Shown: positions 32,484 through 46,200, counted from the stretch's first letter. The stretch: DNA of 64,000 nucleotides from Tetradesmus obliquus (GCA_030272155.1 CP126195.1:620001-684000); one strand, 5' to 3'. Numbers and translations: made by a program. The notes: generated from the letters alone by a model not told the origin.

Positions 32484-33923
32484 GGAGCAAATATACTAGA
32501 GCATGTGGCTACGAACCACAGAGTCGGGGGTTATAATCACTCCAGCCGGTTTGTAAAGCAGTAAACAACTAGCTGCCTTGGCAGCCGCCGCCAGGCGGCA
32601 GCGGCGGCGGCAGCAGCAGCAGCAGCGGCTGGCGGTGTGATGAGCAGGGCAGCTGGTTACAGGCAATCGTGGCAGCGAGATGCTCTGCAGAGTGAGCCAT
32701 GCAGCAGCAATGGCAAAGTCGCAATGCACCACTGCACTGTACACGTTTACATGGTCATGTTGGCAGAGCTGTTCACCTGGGGTTGTGCATGTATGGCAAG
32801 GCTACTTCGTTGGCCTATTTTTTAACAGGACATGGTTCAGCCACCAGTGATGCATGGCACAAGCATAAGAGGCGTAACCCAGCTGCTTTTACAGAGAATA
32901 CGTGCTTCAAAAGTAACAATAACTCATTTGCTATCTATGAAGCGCTAACCGCTTGTGCGGCGCCAAGCTGAGCATCCAGGCCTTGAGCGAAGCAGCACCA
33001 TTTGCAAGCCTTCAAACCTGCAGCACAGCATGCGACAGCAGCATTCAAGGCCGTACATCCTGCAAGGGCACGCCACGTGCCCCTGGGCATCAGCAGCAGC
33101 GCTGCTGTGCATGCTTGGCATTCACAGCAAGACCGCTGCTTCACTGCCGTGCCATCACATGCCATAGTGATACTGTGAAGCAGTAGATGCTTGCAAGCAC
33201 TTGAAAGGCAGGAGTTTCTGCTGCAGCATCATCAACCGTGCAGCTGATAAGGGGGTAGATCTGCTACAATCAAGCCCGGGCTTGGGCCCAAGGTGCTGGT
33301 CACCTTCCGCAAACCTTCGCCACCGCAGGCTGCGCCGTTACCATTGCGATACGTTTTGACTGCATATAAAACACCTGCTGCTTGCTGTTCGACCGGAGAT
33401 TGCTGGGACAGTGCGATTCTGGCAGTTTGCAGCATGCTCATCCGATTACTGGACCGGACTGAATGCTGACATAAGCGCGGACCCGATTTGAACATCAAAG
33501 GACCATATGTAGATGTAATAAAGGTGATTCATCTGTTGCACTACTGCCAGCGACGTCAATGCAGCCAAGACAAGAGTCACGGGAGAAATTTTCCGACACA
33601 GACTTTACTGACGTGCTGGCTTCTGAGATCCAAAATCAGAGCCATATAGACCTTTATCATACCTGCGTTGAAGCTTCAAGACCACGGCAGATCCCAGCAA
33701 GCCTTGTAGTGCTTCCTATGCGGTTAGTCGCTATGTGGTCGATTTCCTGAGCTGCTTCGATGTTTGGCACGGGGTGCTTGCAGCGTGTGCTGTTACTTGC
33801 AACTTGATGCACTTCTGCTCGTGAAAACAGCTGGCGTATCAGCCAGTCTGCACGTAACTTGTCAGGGACCGTCCGACCTGGCAGCACCCGTTCATAACCT
33901 GGCAGCACCCCCTCGTAACCTTC

Positions 33924-33986
33924 GCACAGTAATTACTATTATTAATTATAATCATTATAATAATTACTATTATTAGTTATAACCTT
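33924..33986. repeat. AT-rich insertion with repeats
   Basis: About 60 bases of almost pure A/T contain two direct AATTACTATTATTA units around an imperfect palindrome. The same position upstream of gene C (near 55550) lacks it, so it is an insertion. Its second copy lies at about 44718-44780. Confidence 0.7.
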
Positions 33987-35506
33987 CGCTGGATACGCTG
34001 AGGCCATGATTAGCCTTCCAGCAGCCACTGCATGCCAAGATATGAGCTATATGTACTTAGCCGCCACCTGTATATGTTTGATTGGAGGGAGGTTTGATGA
34101 AGCAACAGCGCACAAGCCGCGCAACTATGCACTGCACTGCACAACTCAGTTGTTGAGCAGTGCTCTGAGAGCAGTACAGCCACTAGGACTGCAGTGCGGT
34201 GTGCTGCTGTATATATAGGGTGATGGTTTTAACGTGCATGCAGCTGACCTGCAGGTCAATCATTGCTGGTGGAGAAGTGGGCGAACTTCTATGATAGAAG
34301 ACATAACAAAACCCTTTCACCAGTCCATAACATCAAAAGCCGCCGAGGCCCGGTCAATTTACACAAACATATTACTGCACAGCAGCGAGGAGTACATCAT
34401 CGCTGCAGCTGCCGGGCTACTTTGTGCAGCACTGCAGCAACGCAAAGTCTGCATTCTGCAGCAATCTCTCTCCTGCCCTCTGGCAGTGCCGGCGCCAACC
34501 TCCAGCACTGTGGCCCCTACTGCTGCTCACAATGGTGACCTGGCCAGGTCCGCCATTGCAATTGTCCTGCAATGGCCCTGATGCGGTGTCCAGTCCTACT
34601 GCTGATCACTCTGCCTGCAGTTGCTATGGTCCTGCAATCGCCTTGCTTCGCTCTGCAATCGTCCACTCCTATGGCTGATCGCTAGGCCTGCAAATGCCAA
34701 ATTTGGCAGTGCAAATCTGGCAGGGCGGCAAAGAACAGTGCCAGGTGCAATGCCAACCTGGTGAAGCAATGAATTCACCAAGGAACGACACCAATGTTCC
34801 AGTACTGTGTTCACAAAACTGCCAGATTCTTGTCACGATGGCATCCGCTGTTCAACAGCAAGTTCCTCAAGCTGAGCAGCGGCCATTTCATGGCAACATC
34901 ACGTACTACGTGTCATTAGTAATAAGCACTCTCTTGTCGAAATTTCGACAGCTTAAAAGTTGTCACGCAGCCCGCCACGGTGGTTTGTGAATAGACGTCA
35001 GTCACCGCTGCCGCCATGCCAGCATAGCCCCTCACTGTGATGGAGGATGCGACATCACAGCCTCCACCATTGTCATGACAGTCACGATTTGTGTTACACG
35101 GCGTGTGCACAGCCCGTTTTTGAGCCAGTGACAGGTGGGGCAACTCATATCCAGCATCACCGATTGGGCGTTGCGGCTCAACTGCAAACTTGCAGAACTC
35201 ACGCGCAATTTGATACATGCTGCAAGGCATGCATGTTTGCCATTCGAGCTCAAAGCTCGAGGCAGTCTCGCATACGTAGCTCACGGCAGCGGCGCTGCTG
35301 TTGCAGGCCCCGCAACAGCAACTCAAGCGGTCGATTCAATCTCATGATGTAGTCAAGTGAAACTTCCTGCTCATGGCGTCATGCACTTCTGTGCCAGTGC
35401 TATGTGGATACCACTCTGTGACAACAGGAAGACACAACGTAGCACAGCTGCAGCATAACAGTGGCAGCAGAGCAGCACTTGAAAAAGCATGTGGTCAGAC
35501 GTCTGA

Positions 35507-38234
35507 TCAGACTATGGTCACCGAGATGTCCAGCTGCATGTCCAGGCATGTCCAGTTGCACCAAATAGTGTCCAGTTGGTGGGTGTGCACGTCCAGTCGC
35601 GACTGATCGCACGTCCAGCCTGCTAGCAACTGGACATCTGCTGCTGCTGAGACGATGTATGCTCATATACGACACGCTACCGGCGTGAGAAGCCTCTAGT
35701 AGGTGTTCATGTATGTCTGCCGCGCATATTGTGAAGTTTGGCAGCCAGCACGGCAGCTGAACTTGCTGTAGGGTTTGTCGTGGGCAAGTCAGCACCACCT
35801 CGACAGTGCACAGCAAAAGACTGCAAATTAATGAAACTTACACTGATATACTTCGTAAGTGTGTATTACGGGCACGATAGTGCCTCACAGCGAAGATCAG
35901 CATGTCGCCACCGTGTTGCACCGTTTCCCCCTACCACTGAAACACCAGCCTCACCACTAGGTCGTTTCACTCCAAACTAAACCTTTTCTGTGTCGGCATA
36001 GTCCCATTGCGCGGTACTGCAAGGCGTGTCATTTGTTACAATACAAAACGGCAGGTGGCAAACGCCCGTAGACCGATCGTCAACTGGTAAGTAAACAGCT
36101 GCAACCAACAGTCTGAATGGTTACTACAGAAGCACACGAGTGATCGCACCCCTGTCGCGCACCGCAGCTGCTGTGCAGGTAGTGCGTATGGCTGAAACAG
36201 GCTGTGAGCTTGTGTCCGCTGGCAGAGCCCTTCGCGAAGAGTGAACATGAATCACAACAGAGCAATGCGAGCTTCGCGTGTTCAGGTGGCTGCGGACGCC
36301 TGCCCAATGAGCTGCAGCAGTCTGTGCAGCAGTAGCCAGCTTTGCGGATGATCCTGCAGGACAAATTACACTGTTTGGAAGCGCCTGGCGCAGCGAGGTG
36401 ATCATCGTTCTACATTAAAGCCATGGTAAGCCACTCACAGGCAGATCAGCAGCGGCTGGAACGACAGCAGGCGCCCAGCTCACTATGGCACAGCAGCAGC
36501 AGCAACAGTCGCAGCATTGCAGCAGTACCGTCGCAGAAATGAACAAACAATCACCAGATCAGGATCAGTTGCATGTACAGCTGTATGAGACATGCTATAC
36601 TAGCTTTGCAGGGCTGTGTGCGTGCAGGTTGTCCACAGGTGCAGTTGTGCATCACATGTGCTGCTGTTGTTGTTTGCAGGCTCCTGCCAGCTGTTCGTTT
36701 GCCAGCATCACAGGTGGGTTGGAGTTATGCTCATAAAACATAACACGTTACTGCTGCTGCTGCTGCTGCTGTCATAAAGTGACAGCTCTTCCTACTTTGA
36801 GCATGCTGCTGTCGCATACTTGGCATTCTTTGCAATGCGTACATGAAACACAACGCAGGCAGCAGACAACATGCCCAGCAGGCCAGCATGTGCATGATGT
36901 AGAACATGCCTGTGACTTTGCACACACCATACGCCTTGCCATGCCCGCAGTGTAGTGTGTGCACCACCCATCCAGCTGTTGCTATCTGCTACTCTCTCTC
37001 ACACTTGATTGCAGTAAGCTTGGGGCCGCTGGATTTGATGCAGCGGCAGACCCGCTGCTGGGAGATTGCTTTCATCATGAATTGACAGGAGGCTTGCATG
37101 GGCAGGCAGGAGACACAGGAAGCAATCAGCTGGCAGCGAGGCATGGCTGGTGCACTTTCTGGTGAGCATCAAGACGGTGAATGCCGGTGCAAGCAGTCTG
37201 CCTCATTCGTGTGGTACAGCGGCAGCGCTTGTGTTGGCGCCCAGGACGCAGACTCTTGCTCTTGAGCGTGGCAAGTAGGTGGCGGGCGCCAATCGGCACG
37301 CAAGCACCTGCTCGTTCAGACCTTGGTTGGCATAGGGCCAACATCAGCAAGTGCCACATCCTACGCTGCAGCTTGCACGTATTGCGCGCAGCTGCTCTGT
37401 TTCTGTTGCACTGCTGTAGGGGTGGAGACAACTGCTACACTTGTGAGCAATGCTGGCGGTGGCGGCCTGTCAACTCTCTGTTGCTGCAGGCTGGGCAGCA
37501 AGCAGTGCGCGATCAATAGCTGCTGGAATATACATGGTTTCTTCGGCAGATGGTTGAACGCGCTGTTGTGGCAGCCCACTGCTGCATTGCTTTGCTGGCG
37601 CTGCCTGCAGCATTATGCACCGATACCGCAATTGCATGCGCTACTAACATAGCCATGCTCCGTACCAGTGGTAGGATTGCAATGTATTCAGTGTGTTTCT
37701 TGTCAACTGGTCGTTGTGTTGTTCCCACTGCTTCTACACATGTACAGAAGCAACATGCTGTGATTGCAGCAGCTGGGTGCTTCTGCTGTGAATGCAGGAA
37801 GCTGCGTGCGTTTTGTGTCAATTTCAACGTTGTAGTACAGCAACTGCCAGCTTTTGTTGAGATTGCAGCAACTGCAGTTGCGTGCTTATTGTGTTGCAGC
37901 CCATGGGCCACTTGCCCACTTAGCAGCTGCAGCTGCAGTGACTTGGCACCAGGGAGTCGAGGGCGCCAACCCGAGCACCTCGATCTCGCTGCGCTGCCTC
38001 GAAAACATGTTTATTGCATGTATTACATGTTATCTAAGGTAATTATATTGCATTGTTTGAAAGTCCAGTTGCCTTGTCCAGTTGCGTGTCCAGTCACCTG
38101 CTCGATGTCCAGCAGCAAACTGGACATGGCCATGTCCAGTCTCACGCTGGACATGCCACATGGCATGTCCAGTTGCACACCATACAACTGGACATGCCTG
38201 GACATGCGACTGGACATTTCAGTGACCATAGTCG
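35507..38234. mobile_element. ~2.7-kb terminal-inverted-repeat element, copy in spacer I
   Basis: Both ends read GACTATGGTCAC-(C/T)-GA-(G/A)-ATGTCCAG inwards. Dense sub-terminal TGTCCAG/CTGGACA motifs in both orientations follow: about 7 on the left (35526-35635) and about 10 on the right (38058-38211). Clustered sub-terminal motifs are typical of transposase-binding regions of DNA transposons. No transposase was recognised between the ends, so it is probably non-autonomous. No clear target-site duplication was seen. Confidence 0.65.
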
Positions 38235-40042
38235 ACTCTGGCCTCTTGAAGTGACTGAACTGCTGCACAGGCCTTGCAAACTTCAAGCCTGAGTCGGACT
38301 CCGAGACCGATCAGACAAGCAGCAGCAGCAGCAATGTAGATTTAATGCCATGTCAACCATGCAACATGTTGCATAACGGCAAAACCATACTTCCAGGCAA
38401 TCCATACACTAAGAAAGCCGAGGCGAGCGGCATATATACACGAGTCGGTCACAAAATGATAGGAGGCCTGGTCATAAAACACAAACAACAGCAGTTCAGC
38501 TGCAGCTATAGGGAAACCAGGCCGCCTGTCTTGTGATGTGAGCGGAACGGCACGTAACAGCCACTCAAGTAGCAAACAAAAGCAAGACCTGAAGCAAGTC
38601 AGCAACGGCACGACAGTAGACAGCCGAGCTACGCACCGGCTGCAGCGGCTCACAAGCTTCGCACGCAGCAGCTCGCAAATGCAGCGACCGGCTAAAACAG
38701 CCATGCCAGATTGCAGCAGCAGCATGACTGTACAACTGTCACGAAAACTGCTGGTTCTCAAACAAGGTGAGCCGCGGGCGTTTTAACAGTCTCACAGCTG
38801 GCGCAGCACATACAGCTATAACTTGGTAAGAGCCATTGGCCATGCATGACCTTGTTCCATGCTTTTGCAATAAACATGATCTTCACTGGCCTGTTGGCAT
38901 TGGTGGTGGAAGATCCAAGATTTGCAACAACTCTCATTTGATGTGTTATATTTAAAAAAAAGTGTGCTGCAGCTGCCCGCCACACACATCACGCTTGACA
39001 TGCTACGCGCAGCCAGACATCTCAACCAAGACTTGAACAGACGCGGCAGTTCAGCTTGTGGCAAGAACGCGGGCACTCAAGCTCTCAGAAGGCCCAGGCC
39101 AGCAGATTGTAAAGATGGACAGTCCAGCATGAATGCAAAGCTGTGCACCTTCAAGCTTTGCTTGGCCAGGAGACAACCCGCCCAAGGTCCCCCGGCGCTC
39201 CAAGATTGTGTGACAATGACCCTCCAAGAGTGACAATGGCAGCTCCCAAAAGATGGTGTTCTAGAAGTGAGGGCCGCCCAAGAGCAGTGCAGTGATGGTC
39301 CTCAAGGGCACAGATGAGTCAGCATGGCAACAGCGGCTGGCACTGCATAACACTGATCAAGGCAGCATACGACAGCGAGGCCAACAGCTGTTGCATCTGG
39401 CACAGTACCAGAACGCTGATCATGTTCAGGTGTGGTGTGTTGCGTTGATGTCAATGCACGAAGCAGGACCCACATAGAGACCACGCAGAACTTACGAAAA
39501 CCAGGCGTCATATGCAGTGCCAGCAGCATGCAATGCACTTGCAAGCAGCTGCTTGTACAGTGGCGATTCAGCTGCACCTCTGCCGAAATTATATCCAGCG
39601 TGCTCACGTAAACCCTCCAAACCCGACAGCAACAACACCACACAAGCGTGCCGCCACGTAAAGCCAAGCCAAACCAAGCACATTGTGTGGGACGCAGCAT
39701 TGCTCAGTAGACAGAACCATGGACAGCGCATGCGTTGCATATTGAATTGCTCTATCGTCACGATGACACGAGCTCACAGCACACCGCTCATCATGATGTG
39801 CCACGGCCATCATATGCTGCCCACATGTGGTGTACACCACCTCTGCAGCAGCGTTTCAGCAAGGCATTCGAAAGCTTGCGGCCAGGCACTCACGCACTGG
39901 TGATACGCACAGTCATGACGGCTTCATATGCCGCACGTCTTTTGCTGGATTCATGGCATTTTGTCTCCTTGCTCCTGGCTAGTGCAAATGTTTGCCAGCA
40001 GCCTCGATTGGGTCAGCGCAACCAGGAGTGAGATGTGGCCCT

Positions 40043-40560
40043 GACCAGCCGTCGCACCAGACACAGCCATCTCTTGTTGAGTTTCATGGCCCTTTGTCAT
40101 CCTCGCTCCTCCAATGGTAGGAGGCATGAGGCGCACGGGGTATTCTCATCGCCTCACACGTCCCTTTCCTTAACTCACGCGGGTGTGGAGTGTGAACACA
40201 CCACGCGTAGCTCACTCACTCACTCATCCTTGCTCCTCGCCAGATCCATTATAATCCATAGGGCCATCACACCCACCAATGATGGATCATGAATCGCTAA
40301 CAAGCCGTCGCACCAGACACAGCCATCTCTTTTTTGAGGTCCATGGCCCTTGATCATCCTCGCGCCTCGCCACATCCATTATCATCCACAGGGCCATCAC
40401 ACCCACCAACGAAGGATCATACTTCACTCACCAGCCATCGCACCAGACACGGCCATATCTTGTTGAGGTTCATGGCTCTTTGTCATCCTCGCTTTTCGCC
40501 AGATCCATCATCATCCACAGGGTTATCGCACCCACCGATGATGATGGATCATATCTCTCT
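40043..40560. repeat. ~129-bp minisatellite containing the end of exon 4
   Basis: Units beginning near 40043, 40302 and 40431 repeat the sequence found at the stop-codon end of gene B exon 4 (40562 onward: AACCAGCCGTTGCACCAGA), followed by a conserved ATCCATTATCATCCACAGGG segment. One unit between 40043 and 40302 is degenerate. Gene A has no such array. Confidence 0.75.
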
Positions 40561-41962
40561 AACCAGCCGTTGCACCAGACACAGCGATTGCATTGGAGCT
40601 GCCAGAGCCGCTGCTGCTGGAGCTGCTGTAGGCACTGGATGTAGCAGTAGAGCCAGCCCCTGCAGTCATGCCAGGCATCCCATTTGGCCCCACAAAGCCA
40701 GGCATCATCATGCCATTGAAGCCAGTCATACCATTGAACCCATTTGCCAGTGCATTGGATCCTGCAGCACCGCCAGAGGCCTGTGCACTTGAAGCAGCCA
40801 TAGCGCTGGCTGCATTCGGGCCCATTCTTGGTGCTGCACCAGCACCAGCAGGAACCATATACCCAGATGCCGGCTGTGGGTTTGCCAGTGCAGATCCAGA
40901 TCCGATTGCAGCAGCGGGCTGCGATGGCTGTGATGCAATGCCAGGCCATGATGCAGTGCCGATTCCCGGGCCGGTGATGGTCTTTGTGCCGCTTGCTGTG
41001 CCACTGTTCTGGGCAATGATGCCAGGGCCAGCAGTGATGCCGCAGGCCAGCACCTGCTTGGATGCCGTGGAGGTGCTCACGGCAAAGGCGTGGCCGTTGA
41101 CGCACATGGCACGTGCAGCAGCGAATGCTTTCTGCGGTAACAGCAGCAGCGGCAGCAGCAGCAGGGGCGAAGCAGCGTAAATGGCGCTGCAAGTGGGTGC
41201 ACGCACGAGTGCACGGGATCAGCTGCCGATTCTGCTACGATCGTGTAACTCGGAGCTGTGAATCGTGCAGTGTAGCAGTGCCACCAAAGACATCATGGCC
41301 ACACGAGACAATGCTGCAGCAGCTACTGCCAGCGCTGCCCACCTCCAGTATCAAGCAGCCGTTTGTATCCACGCGCAGCACCTCGGAGTAGGCAGCAGCC
41401 CAGGCCTCAGCATACGCATTGCTGCCGGAGCAGTACACGGCCGCAGTCGCAGCCACCAGACCGTCCCTGCTAGCCTGCCCGCCAGCAGCAGCAGCCGCAA
41501 ACGCCTCTCCATACAGCTTCACGCGGCTCGGGCTTATCACTATATCCGCATCATTGCGGGAAGGGGACCAGTCACGTGCGGAGGCTGCTTTGCCGAATGC
41601 AATGTCTCTGGCCAGTCCCAGAGAGAAGGGCTGCACTGACTGCTCGATGACTGCTGAGCCAAATCCAAAGCTGATGACAATGGTGAAGGTGCGTCGGTAG
41701 CTTGGCCCGAGGCCCATTGCAGCACGAGACAGCTCCGCAATGAACTGCAGCAGGGAAGATGTTTGCAAGCACAGCAGGCGGTGCTGTTGGCTGGGGCAAG
41801 CGAAATGAAGCTGGCAAGGCCTACAGGGCTATGCTTGCAACTGCTGTGCAGCAATCTCTTGTAGAATGAGCAGCATGACAGTAGCTCCACCTCCACCACC
41901 ACCACCACTGCCACCACCCAAACCCTCTAGAACTCGAAACTGGCATAAGACCATTGCAGCAA

Positions 41963-42009
<47 letters not shown>

Positions 42010-43277
42010 CAATCACCTAGGCCTGCAAGACACCCAGCGATAGTACATGCACCGCCCCATCCCTCATGAAACCTGACCACCCTCTACTCTTGGCTGTGCT
42101 GCTCACCTTTGCGTACTTGTCTGGGTCCTTTGCAGCGAGCTTTGCCAGCACGTCAGCAGCCTTCTGAGGTGATGTCTCTGCAGCCTTGAGCAAACCATTC
42201 ACCGCGCTTTGCACTTTCTCATCGTTGCCATCCATAGCACGGAGGATGTCCTGCAGCACAACATAGCAGCAGCATATCCAATTTGTTTCTTTCCATGTTA
42301 TAACATGTTAATAACAGCAGGCAAGCAGGAAGGACTTTGCTTGATTGCAGCAGGGTTCTCCTGGAGTGCGGCTCGGCCACGCGCCTTGTTACACATGGCA
42401 CCACACAACGCACTGTGTGGCAGCTGTTGGCTACTGCAGTGTACATCCACGTCAGGATGATGGTGTATCATGTCCTACCAATTCATGCTCACCGGATGCC
42501 ATGCAGTCGAAAACTTTGCACACCGCAGCGCACAGCATTGCGCCAGGTGACTCGCTTACAGCAGCAGCTGCTGCTCAACAACAGCTGCCTGGCTACAGCA
42601 GTATCATATCAATGAATGCACAGCACTGCCCCAGGGCTACCAGGACCTCTAGAGCAAGCCACATGCTGCGCATACAGTGATACATGACTCACCTGCACAG
42701 CAGCGTCGGGGTTGTTCAGGATGTCATCCACCAGGGACAGGCTGTACGAGAAGGTGTACTCTGAGGGTTTTCTTGGGGGGCCCGAGTAAGCAGGCGTAGA
42801 TGCTGGCAGTTGGGACGGGGTGTCTTTTTTGTAACCAGGGCAGATAGGATTCATCTGCGGCTGTACATTGCAGTAGCTGGGAATTGAGGGCGTGGGAGGT
42901 GGGTTGTAGACCTTGGGTTTGTACGTATATGTGGGCGGATTGTACGTGCTGGGTGGTGGATTGCTCCGGCTTCGCGCCCAGAGTTGCTCTATCGTCTGCG
43001 CTAGGGTAGGCCTGGCAGCGGGAGCGGGGGCTGGCGGGGGAGCCGAGCCTGCTCCGCTCGACTCATAAACATATCCTGTTTTGATCTCCTGTTGAATTGA
43101 CAGCAGGCCCCGCATACCAGCCGCCTCAATCTCATGTGCTGCCAGCAAGACCACCGCCAGCAGCAGCAGCAACAGCAAGGGTGAACCTGCAGGAAGCCAG
43201 GCAGGCAGGGAACATGCAGACAAAGAGGCCAGGCAGCAGTGTGGCTTTTTGAGGTTGAAACCAACAGTGAGGCACAT
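40559..43277 (-). CDS. Secreted Ala-rich algal protein, gene B (A/C hybrid)
   Basis: Exons: 43277-42693, 42250-42107, 41744-41343, 41131-40559; phase-0 introns, about 567 residues. Exons 1 and 2 and most of exon 3 match gene A essentially base for base. The 3' end of exon 3, intron 3, exon 4 and the downstream region match gene C. The switch lies between 41436 (C-type base) and 41442 (A-type base), and the reading frame is kept through it. Domains are as in gene A, but exon 4 carries the C-type tail with PAGAGAAPRMGPNAASAMA. It could be fully functional. Role unknown. Confidence 0.7.
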
Positions 43278-46200
43278 GGAGCAAATATACTAGAGCATGT
43301 GGCTACGAACCACAGAGTCGGGGGTTATAATCACTCCAGCCGGTTTGTAAAGCAGTAAACAACTAGCTGCCTTGGCAGCCGCCGCCAGGCGGCAGCGGCG
43401 GCGGCAGCAGCAGCAGCAGCGGCTGGCGGTGTGATGAGCAGGGCAGCTGGTTACAGGCAATCGTGGCAGCGAGATGCTCTGCAGAGTGAGCCATGCAGCA
43501 GCAATGGCAAAGTCGCAATGCACCACTGCACTGTACACGTTTACATGGTCATGTTGGCAGAGCTGTTCACCTGGGGTTGTGCATGTATGGCAAGGCTACT
43601 TCGTTGGCCTATTTTTTAACAGGACATGGTTCAGCCACCAGTGATGCATGGCACAAGCATAAGAGGCGTAACCCAGCTGCTTTTACAGAGAATACGTGCT
43701 TCAAAAGTAACAATAACTCATTTGCTATCTATGAAGCGCTAACCGCTTGTGCGGCGCCAAGCTGAGCATCCAGGCCTTGAGCGAAGCAGCACCATTTGCA
43801 AGCCTTCAAACCTGCAGCACAGCATGCGACAGCAGCATTCAAGGCCGTACATCCTGCAAGGGCACGCCACGTGCCCCTGGGCATCAGCAGCAGCGCTGCT
43901 GTGCATGCTTGGCATTCACAGCAAGACCGCTGCTTCACTGCCGTGCCATCACATGCCATAGTGATACTGTGAAGCAGTAGATGCTTGCAAGCACTTGAAA
44001 GGCAGGAGTTTCTGCTGCAGCATCATCAACCGTGCAGCTGATAAGGGGGTAGATCTGCTACAATCAAGCCCGGGCTTGGGCCCAAGGTGCTGGTCACCTT
44101 CCGCAAACCTTCGCCACCGCAGGCTGCGCCGTTACCATTGCGATACGTTTTGACTGCATATAAAACACCTGCTGCTTGCTGTTCGACCGGAGATTGCTGG
44201 GACAGTGCGATTCTGGCAGTTTGCAGCATGCTCATCCGATTACTGGACCGGACTGAATGCTGACATAAGCGCGGACCCGATTTGAACATCAAAGGACCAT
44301 ATGTAGATGTAATAAAGGTGATTCATCTGTTGCACTACTGCCAGCGACGTCAATGCAGCCAAGACAAGAGTCACGGGAGAAATTTTCCGACACAGACTTT
44401 ACTGACGTGCTGGCTTCTGAGATCCAAAATCAGAGCCATATAGACCTTTATCATACCTGCGTTGAAGCTTCAAGACCACGGCAGATCCCAGCAAGCCTTG
44501 TAGTGCTTCCTATGCGGTTAGTCGCTATGTGGTCGATTTCCTGAGCTGCTTCGATGTTTGGCACGGGGTGCTTGCAGCGTGTGCTGTTACTTGCAACTTG
44601 ATGCACTTCTGCTCGTGAAAACAGCTGGCGTATCAGCCAGTCTGCACGTAACTTGTCAGGGACCGTCCGACCTGGCAGCACCCGTTCATAACCTGGCAGC
44701 ACCCCCTCGTAACCTTCGCACAGTAATTACTATTATTAATTATAATCATTATAATAATTACTATTATTAGTTATAACCTTCGCTGGATACGCTGAGGCCA
44801 TGATTAGCCTTCCAGCAGCCACTGCATGCCAAGATATGAGCTATATGTACTTAGCCGCCACCTGTATATGTTTGATTGGAGGGAGGTTTGATGAAGCAAC
44901 AGCGCACAAGCCGCGCAACTATGCACTGCACTGCACAACTCAGTTGTTGAGCAGTGCTCTGAGAGCAGTACAGCCACTAGGACTGCAGTGCGGTGTGCTG
45001 CTGTATATATAGGGTGATGGTTTTAACGTGCATGCAGCTGACCTGCAGGTCAATCATTGCTGGTGGAGAAGTGGGCGAACTTCTATGATAGAAGACATAA
45101 CAAAACCCTTTCACCAGTCCATAACATCAAAAGCCGCCGAGGCCCGGTCAATTTACACAAACATATTACTGCACAGCAGCGAGGAGTACATCATCGCTGC
45201 AGCTGCCGGGCTACTTTGTGCAGCACTGCAGCAACGCAAAGTCTGCATTCTGCAGCAATCTCTCTCCTGCCCTCTGGCAGTGCCGGCGCCAACCTCCAGC
45301 ACTGTGGCCCCTACTGCTGCTCACAATGGTGACCTGGCCAGGTCCGCCATTGCAATTGTCCTGCAATGGCCCTGATGCGGTGTCCAGTCCTACTGCTGAT
45401 CACTCTGCCTGCAGTTGCTATGGTCCTGCAATCGCCTTGCTTCGCTCTGCAATCGTCCACTCCTATGGCTGATCGCTAGGCCTGCAAATGCCAAATTTGG
45501 CAGTGCAAATCTGGCAGGGCGGCAAAGAACAGTGCCAGGTGCAATGCCAACCTGGTGAAGCAATGAATTCACCAAGGAACGACACCAATGTTCCAGTACT
45601 GTGTTCACAAAACTGCCAGATTCTTGTCACGATGGCATCCGCTGTTCAACAGCAAGTTCCTCAAGCTGAGCAGCGGCCATTTCATGGCAACATCACGTAC
45701 TACGTGTCATTAGTAATAAGCACTCTCTTGTCGAAATTTCGACAGCTTAAAAGTTGTCACGCAGCCCGCCACGGTGGTTTGTGAATAGACGTCAGTCACC
45801 GCTGCCGCCATGCCAGCATAGCCCCTCACTGTGATGGAGGATGCGACATCACAGCCTCCACCATTGTCATGACAGTCACGATTTGTGTTACACGGCGTGT
45901 GCACAGCCCGTTTTTGAGCCAGTGACAGGTGGGGCAACTCATATCCAGCATCACCGATTGGGCGTTGCGGCTCAACTGCAAACTTGCAGAACTCACGCGC
46001 AATTTGATACATGCTGCAAGGCATGCATGTTTGCCATTCGAGCTCAAAGCTCGAGGCAGTCTCGCATACGTAGCTCACGGCAGCGGCGCTGCTGTTGCAG
46101 GCCCCGCAACAGCAACTCAAGCGGTCGATTCAATCTCATGATGTAGTCAAGTGAAACTTCCTGCTCATGGCGTCATGCACTTCTGTGCCAGTGCTATGTG

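Larger units (their letters stand above)
32484..40558. other. Spacer I between genes A and B
   Basis: No gene supported on either strand. The first ~1.65 kb (to ~34150) is a diverged copy of the region upstream of gene C (54330-55850). It then holds a terminal-inverted-repeat element (35507-38234), the region related to the flank of gene A (39280-40030) and a ~129-bp minisatellite (40043-40560). A perfect 16-bp palindrome (TGTCGAAATTTCGACA) lies near 34935. Confidence 0.6.
30651..41441. repeat. Tandem duplication, copy 1 (~10.79 kb)
   Basis: It is nearly identical to 41442-52237, with offset 10791-10796. The offset shifts by 3 at a CAG run (31168-31213) and by a few bases at a polyA tract and near 39500. 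Only about a dozen differences were noticed, for example 35487 G/T, 38488 A/G, 38766 G/A and a small block near 39450-39510. It contains exons 1-3 (5' part) of gene A, the spacer, and the 3' part of gene B. Confidence 0.95.

Noticed and set aside
31815-40000. Numerous 60-230 codon frames in the spacers, each present twice
   Set aside because: Their duplication reflects the 10.79 kb segment, not conservation of a protein. They have no domains, and frames on both strands overlap.
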